From NCBI GenBank assembly GCA_964576115.1, contig CAZNUA010000001.1, forward strand, positions 126,164 through 190,163: a DNA stretch of 64,000 nucleotides, written 5' to 3'. This DNA comes from CAYSYY01 sp964576115 [NCBI: uncultured Gemmatimonadota bacterium]. GTDB lineage: Bacteria > Blakebacterota > Blakebacteria > Blakebacterales. Shown here in pieces: positions 1 to 7,984 of this stretch (positions are counted from its first letter, which is position 1; each line of letters opens with the position of its first letter). A program made the translations under genes and the position numbers. The notes beneath the pieces were generated by a model, which was not told the DNA's origin, made no database searches, and worked only from the letters and a program-made list of their open reading frames with translations.

Positions 1-2241
1 GCTCAGACGAACGGAGCGATCGCCGGGATGGTAACGGATGCGATCACCGGCGCTCCCCTTCCGGCCACCAACATCTTCCTGCGTGATAGCGGTCGGGGAG
101 CTTTCGCCGACCGGGAGGGACGTTTCGTGATCCCCGACCTGCCGGCCCTGACCGACGTGCTGGTGGTGAGCCGGATCGGCTACCGGACCGGCGAACACAC
201 CATCGAACTGCGAGCCGGCGAGCGACTCGAGATCGAGATAAGGCTCGAACCGCACACCATCGACATGGGGCGGGTAACGGTCACGGCCGACCGGCGGATC
301 GAAGCTGAACACCGGTCCCACAAACCGATCGGGCTGACCGAAGAAGAGACGATCGAAAACCGATCCGCCTCGAGTACCGCCGACGCCCTGCGCGAAGCTA
401 CCGGGGTGCTGGTGCAGAAGACCACCGCCGGCCACGGCGCGCCGATCATCCGCGGCCTGATCGGCAAGGACATCCTCCTGCTCTACAACGGGGTGCGCCT
501 CAACAAACCGATCTTCCGCGAGGGGGGAAACCAGTACCTGAACACGATCGATGCCGAAGCCCTGACCCGCATGGAGGTCGTGCGGGGTCCCGGCTCGGTC
601 CTCTACGGCTCCGATGCCGTGGGGGGGATGGTCAATCTCATCTCCCGCCCCCCCGCCTTCACCGACGGCAGGGTGCAGTGGCGTCCCCGCCTGCACACCC
701 GCTACACCTCAGGTGACGACGGCCGTTCCCTGCACCTGGGCCTGGAACGGGCCGGCCCTTCCTTTGCTGCAACGGTCGGGGCGACGGTGCGTTCGGTCGG
801 CGACCTGAAACCCGGCGGGGTCATCGCCCCTCACCATCCGACCGGTTACGACGAAACTTCGGGCTACCTGATCGGCGCCTGGCGACTCTCCGATCGTCAG
901 ACCCTGCGTTTCGACGTGCTCAATACCCTGCAGCGCCGGGTGCCCCGCTACGATCAGTACGCCTCGGGCTCCTACAAAACCTATCTCTACGAACCGCAGC
1001 GGCGCTTTCTGGGAATGATCGCCTACTCCCATCACCAGCCCGCCCCCTGGCTCAACAACCTGGAAATCAATATCAGCTTCCAGCGCGAACACGAGGGCCG
1101 GCTCAAGCGCAAACCGGGTGACGACACCCTGCGCCACGAGGACGATCTGCTCACGACCTTCGGGACCTTTCTGCAGGCCACTTCGCTGCTGGCCAACCGG
1201 CACGTGGTCCGCTGGGGGGTCGAGTACTACCACGACAACCTGGCCAGCGGGCGGACCGATATCACCGGTGAGGTCAGGGAAGAGAAGCGCGGCGCCTATC
1301 CCGACGGTTCGACCTTCGATCAGTTCGGCCTCTTCGCCAGCGATGACCTCATGCTCGGGCACCGCACCAATCTCACCCTTGGTCTGCGTTACAGCCTGAT
1401 CGGGTACAGTGCGCCGCTCGAGGCGCCATGGGGATCCTTCGAGGACAGCTTTACCAACCTGACCGGCAATCTCGGTCTGAGCAGTCAGGTGGGTTCCGGT
1501 TTCATCCTCCTGGCCAATGTGAGCCGCGGCTTCCGGGCTCCCAACTTCAATGACACCGTGGTTCTGAAATCGAGCCAGAACTGGGTCGACGCCCCCAGCC
1601 CGGGCCTGCGGGCCGAACTGAGCACCAACTACGAGGTCGGCTTCAAGACCGAGTGGAACTCGAGCGATATCGAGGGCTTTGTCTACTACTCGGCCTTCGA
1701 CGATCTGCTTGCCCGCACCGACGGCACGTACGACGGCCAGTCATGGCTCGATCTGGACGGCGACGGGCTGGAGGATCCGGAGGAGCGGATCAAGGTCAAG
1801 GCGAACCTGGGCGAGGCTTATATCAGAGGGGCCGAGCTGCAGGGACGCTTCCGCCTCGTCGACGGGCTCTTTCTGCGCGGCAATGTCTTCTATACCTACG
1901 GTCAGAGCACGACCCTGGATGAACCGATGCGGCGCATCCCGCCCCTGATGGGACTGGCCGGGGTGCAGTGGCGGGGCGAGGGGAAGAGCCTGGAGTTCTT
2001 CGTGCGGGCCGCCGGAGCCCAGGACCGGCTCTCGGCCGAGGATATCGATGACACCCGGATCGATCCGGGGGGCACGCCGGGCTGGTCTGACTGGAACCTG
2101 CGGGGTTCGTACGATCTCGGCCCCTGGCGTCTCGGCCTGACCTTCGGGAACATTTTCGACCACGCCTACAAGGAGCACGGTTCGGGGGTCTACAACCCCG
2201 GCCGGCATCTGGTCGTCTCGATCGGATACGCGCCGCGCTAG
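1..2241 (+). CDS. TonB-dependent outer-membrane receptor, 5' end outside window
   Basis: The frame is open from base 1 and reads AQTNGAIAGM, which looks like the first residues after signal-peptidase cleavage, so the true start lies upstream of the window. Domains in order: a carboxypeptidase-regulatory-like beta-sandwich (about the first 80 residues), a TonB plug (about 110-205, with RGLIGKDILLLYNGVR and VRGPGSVLYGSDAVGGMVN), then a 22-strand-type barrel to the C-terminus. Known role of the family: energised uptake of siderophores, cobalamin, metals or glycans across the outer membrane. The substrate cannot be read from sequence. The protein ends ...VSIGYAPR rather than in an aromatic residue, which is slightly unusual for a barrel. 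No SusD partner is nearby. Confidence 0.93.
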   Translation, partial: AQTNGAIAGMVTDAITGAPLPATNIFLRDSGRGAFADREGRFVIPDLPALTDVLVVSRIGYRTGEHTIELRAGERLEIEIRLEPHTIDMGRVTVTADRRIEAEHRSHKPIGLTEEETIENRSASSTADALREATGVLVQKTTAGHGAPIIRGLIGKDILLLYNGVRLNKPIFREGGNQYLNTIDAEALTRMEVVRGPGSVLYGSDAVGGMVNLISRPPAFTDGRVQWRPRLHTRYTSGDDGRSLHLGLERAGPSFAATVGATVRSVGDLKPGGVIAPHHPTGYDETSGYLIGAWRLSDRQTLRFDVLNTLQRRVPRYDQYASGSYKTYLYEPQRRFLGMIAYSHHQPAPWLNNLEINISFQREHEGRLKRKPGDDTLRHEDDLLTTFGTFLQATSLLANRHVVRWGVEYYHDNLASGRTDITGEVREEKRGAYPDGSTFDQFGLFASDDLMLGHRTNLTLGLRYSLIGYSAPLEAPWGSFEDSFTNLTGNLGLSSQVGSGFILLANVSRGFRAPNFNDTVVLKSSQNWVDAPSPGLRAELSTNYEVGFKTEWNSSDIEGFVYYSAFDDLLARTDGTYDGQSWLDLDGDGLEDPEERIKVKANLGEAYIRGAELQGRFRLVDGLFLRGNVFYTYGQSTTLDEPMRRIPPLMGLAGVQWRGEGKSLEFFVRAAGAQDRLSAEDIDDTRIDPGGTPGWSDWNLRGSYDLGPWRLGLTFGNIFDHAYKEHGSGVYNPGRHLVVSIGYAPR

Positions 2242-2282
2242 GGTAACCGGCGATCGTAAGGTTTGGCTGGCGCCGGAGGTTC

Positions 2283-3113
2283 TCAGCCCTCCCGCCAGTG
2301 GCTGCGGGGAGGCAGACCGGCGATCTTCTCTATCCTGACCTCGGCCGGGGAATCAACCAGCACGAAGTGGTCCTTCTCGACCGCTTCCCACTCCGCAGGT
2401 GAGTCGAGCGGTTCGGACGCGATCCAGACCGCTTCCGGGGTCTGACGCAGGTAGAGACTGTTCGATTTGATCCCTCGCGCCAGACGGGCGAAGACCATCG
2501 CCCGGCCGTTGGTCAGCCCCAGATTGAGGGAAGCCCGGGCTTTGTCCTCGCGGGCGATCTCCAACACCATTTTCAGCGCAAAATACAGTGCGTCGCGCAG
2601 CACTGCGGCATCGACTCCATCACCCATGTCGTGGTCAAGCAGGTAGGTCTTGACTAGGGCGAAAATCCGTTCCGAATCAGCCGAGCCGTGCAGGGTCGCC
2701 AGGACGGCGTCGGGGATCTGTTCTACGAGGGGGCCCCGGAAACGCAGATGGAATCCCTCCACCGCCCCGTTGTGCATGAAAAGCAGCTGCTGGTGCACGA
2801 AGGGCGGTACGTTCTGGAGGTTGACGTCGAATCCGGGACTGGCGTTGCGAACCGCAGCGAAGAGGCAGCTGGTATGCACCGCCCGTCCCAGCCGCGGCAG
2901 ATCGGTATCGCTCCAGATCGGGGTGTCACGGTGGTAGACGCCGGGCAGGTCGCACTCATCGCAGTACCAGCCGAAGCCGAACCCGTCGGCGTTGATGGTG
3001 CCGGTGATCATTTCGCGGGGTGCGTACGACTGCTCGACCAGAGAATGCGACGGTTCCAGGATGGCCGAAGCGATCGAGATCTGCGGCCCCATGTACCCCA
3101 AGAGTCGGCTCAT
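2283..3113 (-). CDS. class II glutamine amidotransferase-like protein (EgtC/YafJ type) with Ser at position 2
   Basis: 276 residues. The fold is recognisable from MSRLLGYMGP at the N-terminus, NADGFGFGWYCDE (about 42-54), a LLFMHNGAVEGF strand and GSADSERIF, all characteristic of the Ntn-type GATase family that includes EgtC (gamma-glutamyl hercynylcysteine sulfoxide amidohydrolase) and YafJ. Family members normally begin Met-Cys, and the exposed Cys is the nucleophile. Here codon 2 is agc (Ser), so glutaminase activity is doubtful, or Ser acts as the Ntn nucleophile. The Shine-Dalgarno is weak (agggag). No egtB/egtD lies nearby, so an ergothioneine role is not supported. The gene stands alone between the TonB gene (convergent) and the M28 peptidase. 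Confidence 0.82.
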   Translation of the reverse strand: MSRLLGYMGPQISIASAILEPSHSLVEQSYAPREMITGTINADGFGFGWYCDECDLPGVYHRDTPIWSDTDLPRLGRAVHTSCLFAAVRNASPGFDVNLQNVPPFVHQQLLFMHNGAVEGFHLRFRGPLVEQIPDAVLATLHGSADSERIFALVKTYLLDHDMGDGVDAAVLRDALYFALKMVLEIAREDKARASLNLGLTNGRAMVFARLARGIKSNSLYLRQTPEAVWIASEPLDSPAEWEAVEKDHFVLVDSPAEVRIEKIAGLPPRSHWREG

Positions 3114-3252
3114 ACGCGCTCACTCCCTGATCCGGTCATGATCTGATCAACTCCTCGCAACCTCCAAAGAAACGAACCCTGTCCCCCGGGGCAATGAGGG
3201 ACGTATGCGATCTGCGAACCCGACGGCGGGCTCATGAGCCGCAGGTTCCGGT

Positions 3253-4680
3253 TTACCGGCCCTCCGCACGCGGCAGCGGTGTCTGGATGTCGGCCAGGAT
3301 GTAGGCCATGACCGCCATGGCGGCGGTGCCGTCGGCCAGCAGCACGGGATCGATGTTCTCGACCACATCCTCGGCGGAGTGATGGTAATCGAAGTAACGG
3401 CTCACGTCGGGCCAGAGCGCGAGCACGGGCACCCCCTCGGTACCCAGCGGACCGATATCGGGTCCCCCTCCGCCGATTCGCAGCTCGGTCGCTCCGATCG
3501 GCTCGAGCAGGCTCAGAATGGACCGGAGGACGGCGTAGCCTGATTCGGTCGTCCCTCCGGCACTGAAACCTATCAGGGGGCCGGCTCCGGCATCGGACTC
3601 GATCGCCGCCACATGGTCGTGAACCTGTCCGGCATGCCGGCGGGCATACCCGTTGCCGCCGTTGAGCTCACCCATTTCCTCGGCTGCAAAGAGGACCACC
3701 CGGATTGTCCGACGGGGTCGCAGGTCGAGAGCCAGGAGCAGGCGGGCCGCCTCCATGGCCTGGATGCAGCCGGCGGCGTCGTCGTGGGCTCCCGTTCCCA
3801 GATCCCACGAATCGAGGTGTCCGCCGATCACGACCACCTCGTCGGGCCGCTCCCGTCCGACGAGTTCCCCGATGACATTGGCGCCGTTCACGTGAGGCAT
3901 CGTCCGGGCCCCGAGCCGGAGGCGGACGCGGACCCGCCGGCCGGCGTCGCAGAGCCGGGCCAGAGCACCGGCGTCGGCCATGGTCAAGGCCGCGGCCGGG
4001 ATGGGCGGCACGCCGTCGACATACTGCATTACCCCGGTATGGAGATTGGCCGCCGGCCCCGTGCCCACACTGCGCACCAGGCAGGCCACCGCCCCCTTGC
4101 GGGCCGCCGCCGCCGGACCCCCGCTGCGGTAGGCGACCGCCTCGCCGTAGCCGGCCATCGAACGGTCGGTCCGGCGCATGGGGACGTTGAAGAGCACGAT
4201 CCGGCCCCGGACCTCCGCATCGGGCAGAGCCTCGAGTTCGTCGAAACTGGTCACCATCACGACGTCGGCTTCCAGCCCGCCGGGCGGGGTGCCGATGCTC
4301 CCGCCCAGGGTGGTCAGCCCGAGCGGGCGCCGGGCGGGGCGAATCAGAGAGGCTTCTTCATCCCCCCGGATCCAGTGCGGTACCAGCACCGGTTCGCTCC
4401 GAACGTTCTCGAGCCCGTCGGACCGCATGGTCTCCAGAGCCCATTCGCGCGAGGCCCGGTCACCGGCCGAGCCTGAAAGGCGGGGCCCGATCCCGTCGCA
4501 GAGGGCCACCAGCTTGTCCCACTGCCGCCCCTGCTCGCGGACCGCAGTCAGAATGCGGCGGGCATCGCTGCGATAGTGCACAGCGATATCGGACTGGGCC
4601 GTCAGCGGCAGGGGGCGGACGGGCAGCAGGAGACAGGCCGCTCCCGCCGCGACGATCACCCTGGGTACGTATGCTTTCAT
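3253..4680 (-). CDS. secreted M28 family metallopeptidase (carboxypeptidase Q / aminopeptidase type)
   Basis: 475 residues with an N-terminal signal peptide ending near LPLTAQS (residue about 29). The catalytic domain carries the di-zinc ligand pattern of M28: H288 in GGHLDSWD, bridging D300 in GAHDDAAG, E334-E335 in FAAEEMGE, D363 in ESDAGAG and H433/H434 in DYHHSAED. Residues 130-250 form the inserted PA-like domain typical of carboxypeptidase Q and plasma glutamate carboxypeptidase homologues. It is expected to release amino acids from peptides in the periplasm or outside. The start is supported by gggaggac upstream. It lies 25 nt downstream of the DMT permease gene on the same strand, so the two may be cotranscribed. 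Confidence 0.93.
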   Translation of the reverse strand: MKAYVPRVIVAAGAACLLLPVRPLPLTAQSDIAVHYRSDARRILTAVREQGRQWDKLVALCDGIGPRLSGSAGDRASREWALETMRSDGLENVRSEPVLVPHWIRGDEEASLIRPARRPLGLTTLGGSIGTPPGGLEADVVMVTSFDELEALPDAEVRGRIVLFNVPMRRTDRSMAGYGEAVAYRSGGPAAAARKGAVACLVRSVGTGPAANLHTGVMQYVDGVPPIPAAALTMADAGALARLCDAGRRVRVRLRLGARTMPHVNGANVIGELVGRERPDEVVVIGGHLDSWDLGTGAHDDAAGCIQAMEAARLLLALDLRPRRTIRVVLFAAEEMGELNGGNGYARRHAGQVHDHVAAIESDAGAGPLIGFSAGGTTESGYAVLRSILSLLEPIGATELRIGGGGPDIGPLGTEGVPVLALWPDVSRYFDYHHSAEDVVENIDPVLLADGTAAMAVMAYILADIQTPLPRAEGR

Positions 4681-4705
4681 CTCGTCCTCCCGATGTATCG
4701 GGGAG

Positions 4706-5593
4706 CTATAGAGTCGGCTGCGCCGGACGGCGCCCCATCATGATGGTGCTGAGCACGATCACCACTGCCCCGGCGATACTCAGCAGGTTGGGAATTTCGG
4801 CGAAGAAGAACACTCCCCAGAGAGCTGCGAATACGATCTGCACGTAGCCGACCGGGGCGGCCCGTCCGGCCCGCTCGAGCTTCAGAGCCCGAGTCAGGTA
4901 GATCTGTCCGAAATGGGTGAAGACCCCCAGGCCGATCAGCATCAGCCACTCCATCGGGGTGGGCATAACGAACTCGATCGCCAGCAGGGGCAGGGCCCCG
5001 AGAGTGCTCACCAGCGAGAAGTAGAAGATGATGACCAGGGATTCTTCGGTGTGCCCGAGCCTCCGGATCGTCACCCAGGCGGCGGCGCTCATCAGGGCTC
5101 CTCCCAGACCGATCGTGACCGCCACCTGATCGAGACCGCTCCCCAGACCGCCGAACAGCGCGGTCGGTTGAGCCACCAGCATCACCCCGGCCAGGCTGAT
5201 TCCGATCAACACTCCCTGCCGCACCGAAAAGTGCTCGGCCAGGAAGATGACCGCCAGCAGGGCGGTGAAGACAGCATTGGTAAACATGATCGTGGTGGCG
5301 TCGCTCAGAGGCAGGTGGACGATCGAGTAGTAAAAAAAATTCAGGGCGACGAAACCGAAAACCCCGCGGGCGATGAGCAGGCCACGATGATTGCCCCAGG
5401 TCGGAATGCCCTGGCGCCGGATCAGGACGGTACAGATGATGAGCATCACCAGGGAGCGGAAAAAAACCATTTCCCAGGTGGGCAGATGCCGACCGGCCAT
5501 CTTGACCATCAGGCTCATCAGACTGAAAAAGAAAGCGGCGCCCACCATGTGGCGCTGACCGGGGGAGAGAGCGGGTAGACGAAAACCAGGCAT
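4706..5593 (-). CDS. DMT superfamily permease (EamA domains)
   Basis: 295 residues from the chosen start MPGFRLPALS. A longer frame runs upstream to 5845 but is Arg/Gly-rich and would overlap the divergent LanC-like gene. Ten hydrophobic segments form two EamA repeats: GAAFFFSLMSLMVKMAG starts the first, and IGLGGALMSAAAWVTIRRL starts the second. The family exports small metabolites, amino acids or nucleobases across the inner membrane; the substrate is unknown. The C-terminal GYVQIVFAALWGVFFFAE is typical of the second repeat. It is likely the first gene of a two-gene unit with the M28 peptidase. The spacing to the divergent gene at 5742 (148 nt) leaves room for promoters. Confidence 0.88.
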   Translation of the reverse strand: MPGFRLPALSPGQRHMVGAAFFFSLMSLMVKMAGRHLPTWEMVFFRSLVMLIICTVLIRRQGIPTWGNHRGLLIARGVFGFVALNFFYYSIVHLPLSDATTIMFTNAVFTALLAVIFLAEHFSVRQGVLIGISLAGVMLVAQPTALFGGLGSGLDQVAVTIGLGGALMSAAAWVTIRRLGHTEESLVIIFYFSLVSTLGALPLLAIEFVMPTPMEWLMLIGLGVFTHFGQIYLTRALKLERAGRAAPVGYVQIVFAALWGVFFFAEIPNLLSIAGAVVIVLSTIMMGRRPAQPTL

Positions 5594-5741
5594 GGAGCCA
5601 AACAACTTCCCCCGGCGACCGCCGTCAGCCTCTTTTTCGCCCCGCCCGATCCGAATGCACCTGGAGTGCTTCCCGCAGTCGGTATACATTCCCCCTCGAC
5701 CGCCGCCGCAACCCGTCGCCCGCTGCCGGAAAGGATGGCAT

Positions 5742-7172
5742 ATGCCGGAAAGTCCAACCTGCCCTGCGACGTCCACCCGGTTCGTCGCCGCCGGATGCTG
5801 TCTCGCTCTGTTCGGATTGCTTACTCTTTCTGGTTGCAGCCGCACGGACGGCGAGTCTGCCCGGTGGCGCGAAACTGCTCTGGCCGGTCTGGAATGGCTC
5901 GCCGCCGCCGCGGTGCCCGGTCCGGCCGGGTCGCTCTACCCCGACGTGCCCGGCGACAGCCTTGGGATCCCCACCAATCCCGACCTCTACCACGGCCAGG
6001 CCGGCCGGGTCTTCGGGCTGCTTCAGGCTGCGGCCGCGCTCGGGGATGATCTGTGGCGTGAGCGGGCCCTGGCCGCCATGAACGCCCTCGAGGCCCTGAC
6101 CGGCACCGCCCGGTCGACCGGCGTCCCGGGAGCCGGGCTCTACACCGGCCTGGCCGGTTCGGGAGCCGCCCTGCTGGCCGGCGCCCGCCTGTTTCCCGAT
6201 CAGCCCCGATTCGCCGAAGCGGGGCTGGCCCTGGCCGACGAGATTCTCGACTCGGTCCGCCCGGCCGGAACCGGGGCGACCTGGAGCGGGGGGAGCGATA
6301 TCATCAGCGGAACGGCCGGGACCGGGCTCTTCCTGCTCGAAGCCTGGCGTTTCTCCAGCCGGGAACGTTATCTGGACGGCGCTCGCGAAGCGGCCGACTG
6401 GCTCCTCTCGGTCGCCCAACGCCGCGAGGATATGCTCTTCTGGCCGGTCGGCGGTGCGACCGGGATGCACTATCCCAACTTCGCCCACGGCACCAGCGGG
6501 GTCTGTTTCTTTCTCGGCGAGCTGGCCACAGCCCTCGGATCCGAAGTCGAGAACTACCTCACCGCCCGCCGGGCGGGACTGGCCTGGCTGACCGCGCACG
6601 GTTCGGCCGGCGGGAGCGTGGTCTTTCATCACGAAGAAGGGGGTGAAGATCTGCAGTACGTCGGCTGGTGCCACGGTCCGGCCGGAACCGCACGCGCGTT
6701 CCTGCAGGAACGGGCACTGCCCGGCAGTCCGGCCGGTGCACCGGTCCCCGCTCCGGCCCTGGCCGGTGCCGACTGGCTCGTGACCGAGGTCGGAGCCGAA
6801 CCGGGCGAGAGCCCATCCGGGTACTGGAACAACGTCAGCGTCTGCTGCGGCACCTCCGGCATTCTGCTGGCCATGCTCGACGTCTATCTCGAGACGGGTC
6901 AGGAGCGTTATCTCGAACACGCCCGGGCCTGCGGGCGCGTTCTGTGCCGGTGGGCGGTGACCGAAGGTGCGGGAGTGAAATGGCCGCAGGCCGAGCACCG
7001 CGTGCGGCCCGATTTCATCCAGGCCCAGACGGGATACATGCAGGGCGCAGCCGGCATCGCCGCCGCCCTGCTGCGGCTCTGGCTGGTCGAAACCGGACAC
7101 CCGGAGCGTTTCGTGCGCCTGCCCGACGAATATCGCGGCACCCCGGGACGCGGGACCGGAGAGGGGTCATGA
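5742..7172 (+). CDS. LanC-like lipoprotein with three-cysteine (CCG-type) zinc site
   Basis: 476 residues. The start at 5742 has ggaaagga upstream and gives a clean lipoprotein signal (LTLSGC, Cys32); the frame extends back to 5592 but without signal character. The remainder is a LanC (alpha/alpha)6 toroid with repeated GxxG motifs: GLYTGLAGSG, SGTAGTGLF, HGTSGVCFF, WCHGPAG, CCGTSGILLA and YMQGAAGIAA. Zinc ligands of lanthionine cyclases are Cys, Cys, His (WCxG then CHG); here they would be C310, C368 and C369, the CCG variant described for a subgroup of LanM enzymes. No lanthipeptide precursor or dehydratase is visible nearby, so cyclase function is unproven; a glutathione-adduct (LanCL-like) or structural role is possible. 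Its stop overlaps the next start (ATGA). Confidence 0.85.
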   Translation: MPESPTCPATSTRFVAAGCCLALFGLLTLSGCSRTDGESARWRETALAGLEWLAAAAVPGPAGSLYPDVPGDSLGIPTNPDLYHGQAGRVFGLLQAAAALGDDLWRERALAAMNALEALTGTARSTGVPGAGLYTGLAGSGAALLAGARLFPDQPRFAEAGLALADEILDSVRPAGTGATWSGGSDIISGTAGTGLFLLEAWRFSSRERYLDGAREAADWLLSVAQRREDMLFWPVGGATGMHYPNFAHGTSGVCFFLGELATALGSEVENYLTARRAGLAWLTAHGSAGGSVVFHHEEGGEDLQYVGWCHGPAGTARAFLQERALPGSPAGAPVPAPALAGADWLVTEVGAEPGESPSGYWNNVSVCCGTSGILLAMLDVYLETGQERYLEHARACGRVLCRWAVTEGAGVKWPQAEHRVRPDFIQAQTGYMQGAAGIAAALLRLWLVETGHPERFVRLPDEYRGTPGRGTGEGS

Positions 7173-7942
7173 GAGTTACGATCTGCGAACTGCCCGACGA
7201 GAGCGGCGCCTTTGCCGACGCCTGGACCGACCTCGTCTCGCACGTACAGGCCGAAGCGAGCGAACTGGTCCTGCTGCCCGAGATGCCTTTTCACCCCTGG
7301 CTCCCGGCCCGGCGCGAGGTCGATCCCGAGCTCTGGGCCGCGGCCGTGGCGGCTCACGACCGGTGGCAGGAGCGACTGGAGCAGCTCGCACCCGCCGTCG
7401 GACTCGGTTCCCGCCCCATCGAGCGGCAGGGTCACCGCTTCAATGAAGGCTTTGTGTACGAACCCGGTACGGGGTACCGGGGAGTGCACCTGAAGAGTTA
7501 TCTCCCCGACGAACCCGGTTTCTGGGAGGCCAGCTGGTACGAGCGAGGCCCGGGCGAGTTCGCGGTTACGAGCGCCGGTCGGGCCCGGATCGGTTTTCAG
7601 ATCTGTACCGATCTCTGGTTTCCCGCACACGCCCGCACCATGGGACAGGCGGGGGCGCAGATCATTGCCGTACCCCGGGCTACACCTGTCGCGACGGTGC
7701 CCAAATGGCTGACCGGAGGAGCCGTGGCGGCGGTCGTGTCGGGCGCTTTTACCATCTCTTCCAACCGGGTGGCTCCAGCCGGTGGAGAGGTCGATCTGGG
7801 CGGGGTCGGCTGGGTCTGCGATCCCGAGGGGGTGATTCTGGCGATCACCTCTCCCGAACTGCCCGTCCTGACCATCGATCTGCCCCTCGAGGAGGCCGAT
7901 GCGGCCAAAAGCACCTACCCGCGCTACGTGCCCGACCTGTGA
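7169..7942 (+). CDS. carbon-nitrogen hydrolase (nitrilase superfamily)
   Basis: 257 residues. The catalytic triad of the superfamily is visible: E38 (LLPEMPF), K109 (VHLKSYLPDEPGFWE) and C146 (GFQICTDLWFP). There is no signal peptide, so it is probably cytoplasmic. The motif YLPDEPGFWEASWYERG resembles amidase and N-carbamoyl-type branches rather than NAD synthetase or Lnt, but the substrate is not assignable. The ATG overlaps the TGA of the LanC-like gene, which implies translational coupling, and the NhaC-type antiporter follows after 42 nt. Confidence 0.88.
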   Translation: MRVTICELPDESGAFADAWTDLVSHVQAEASELVLLPEMPFHPWLPARREVDPELWAAAVAAHDRWQERLEQLAPAVGLGSRPIERQGHRFNEGFVYEPGTGYRGVHLKSYLPDEPGFWEASWYERGPGEFAVTSAGRARIGFQICTDLWFPAHARTMGQAGAQIIAVPRATPVATVPKWLTGGAVAAVVSGAFTISSNRVAPAGGEVDLGGVGWVCDPEGVILAITSPELPVLTIDLPLEEADAAKSTYPRYVPDL

Positions 7943-7984
7943 ATCCGATCCATCCGGCCGCGGCCGGGTGTGAAGGAGGCTGTT

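Noticed and set aside
709-1362. Long reverse-strand open frame inside the TonB receptor gene
   Set aside because: It is the complement of a strongly coding frame; the composition is typical of GC-rich shadows and no domain is visible.
3613-4476. Open frame opposite the M28 peptidase
   Set aside because: It lies entirely over the catalytic domain on the other strand and has no recognisable motif.
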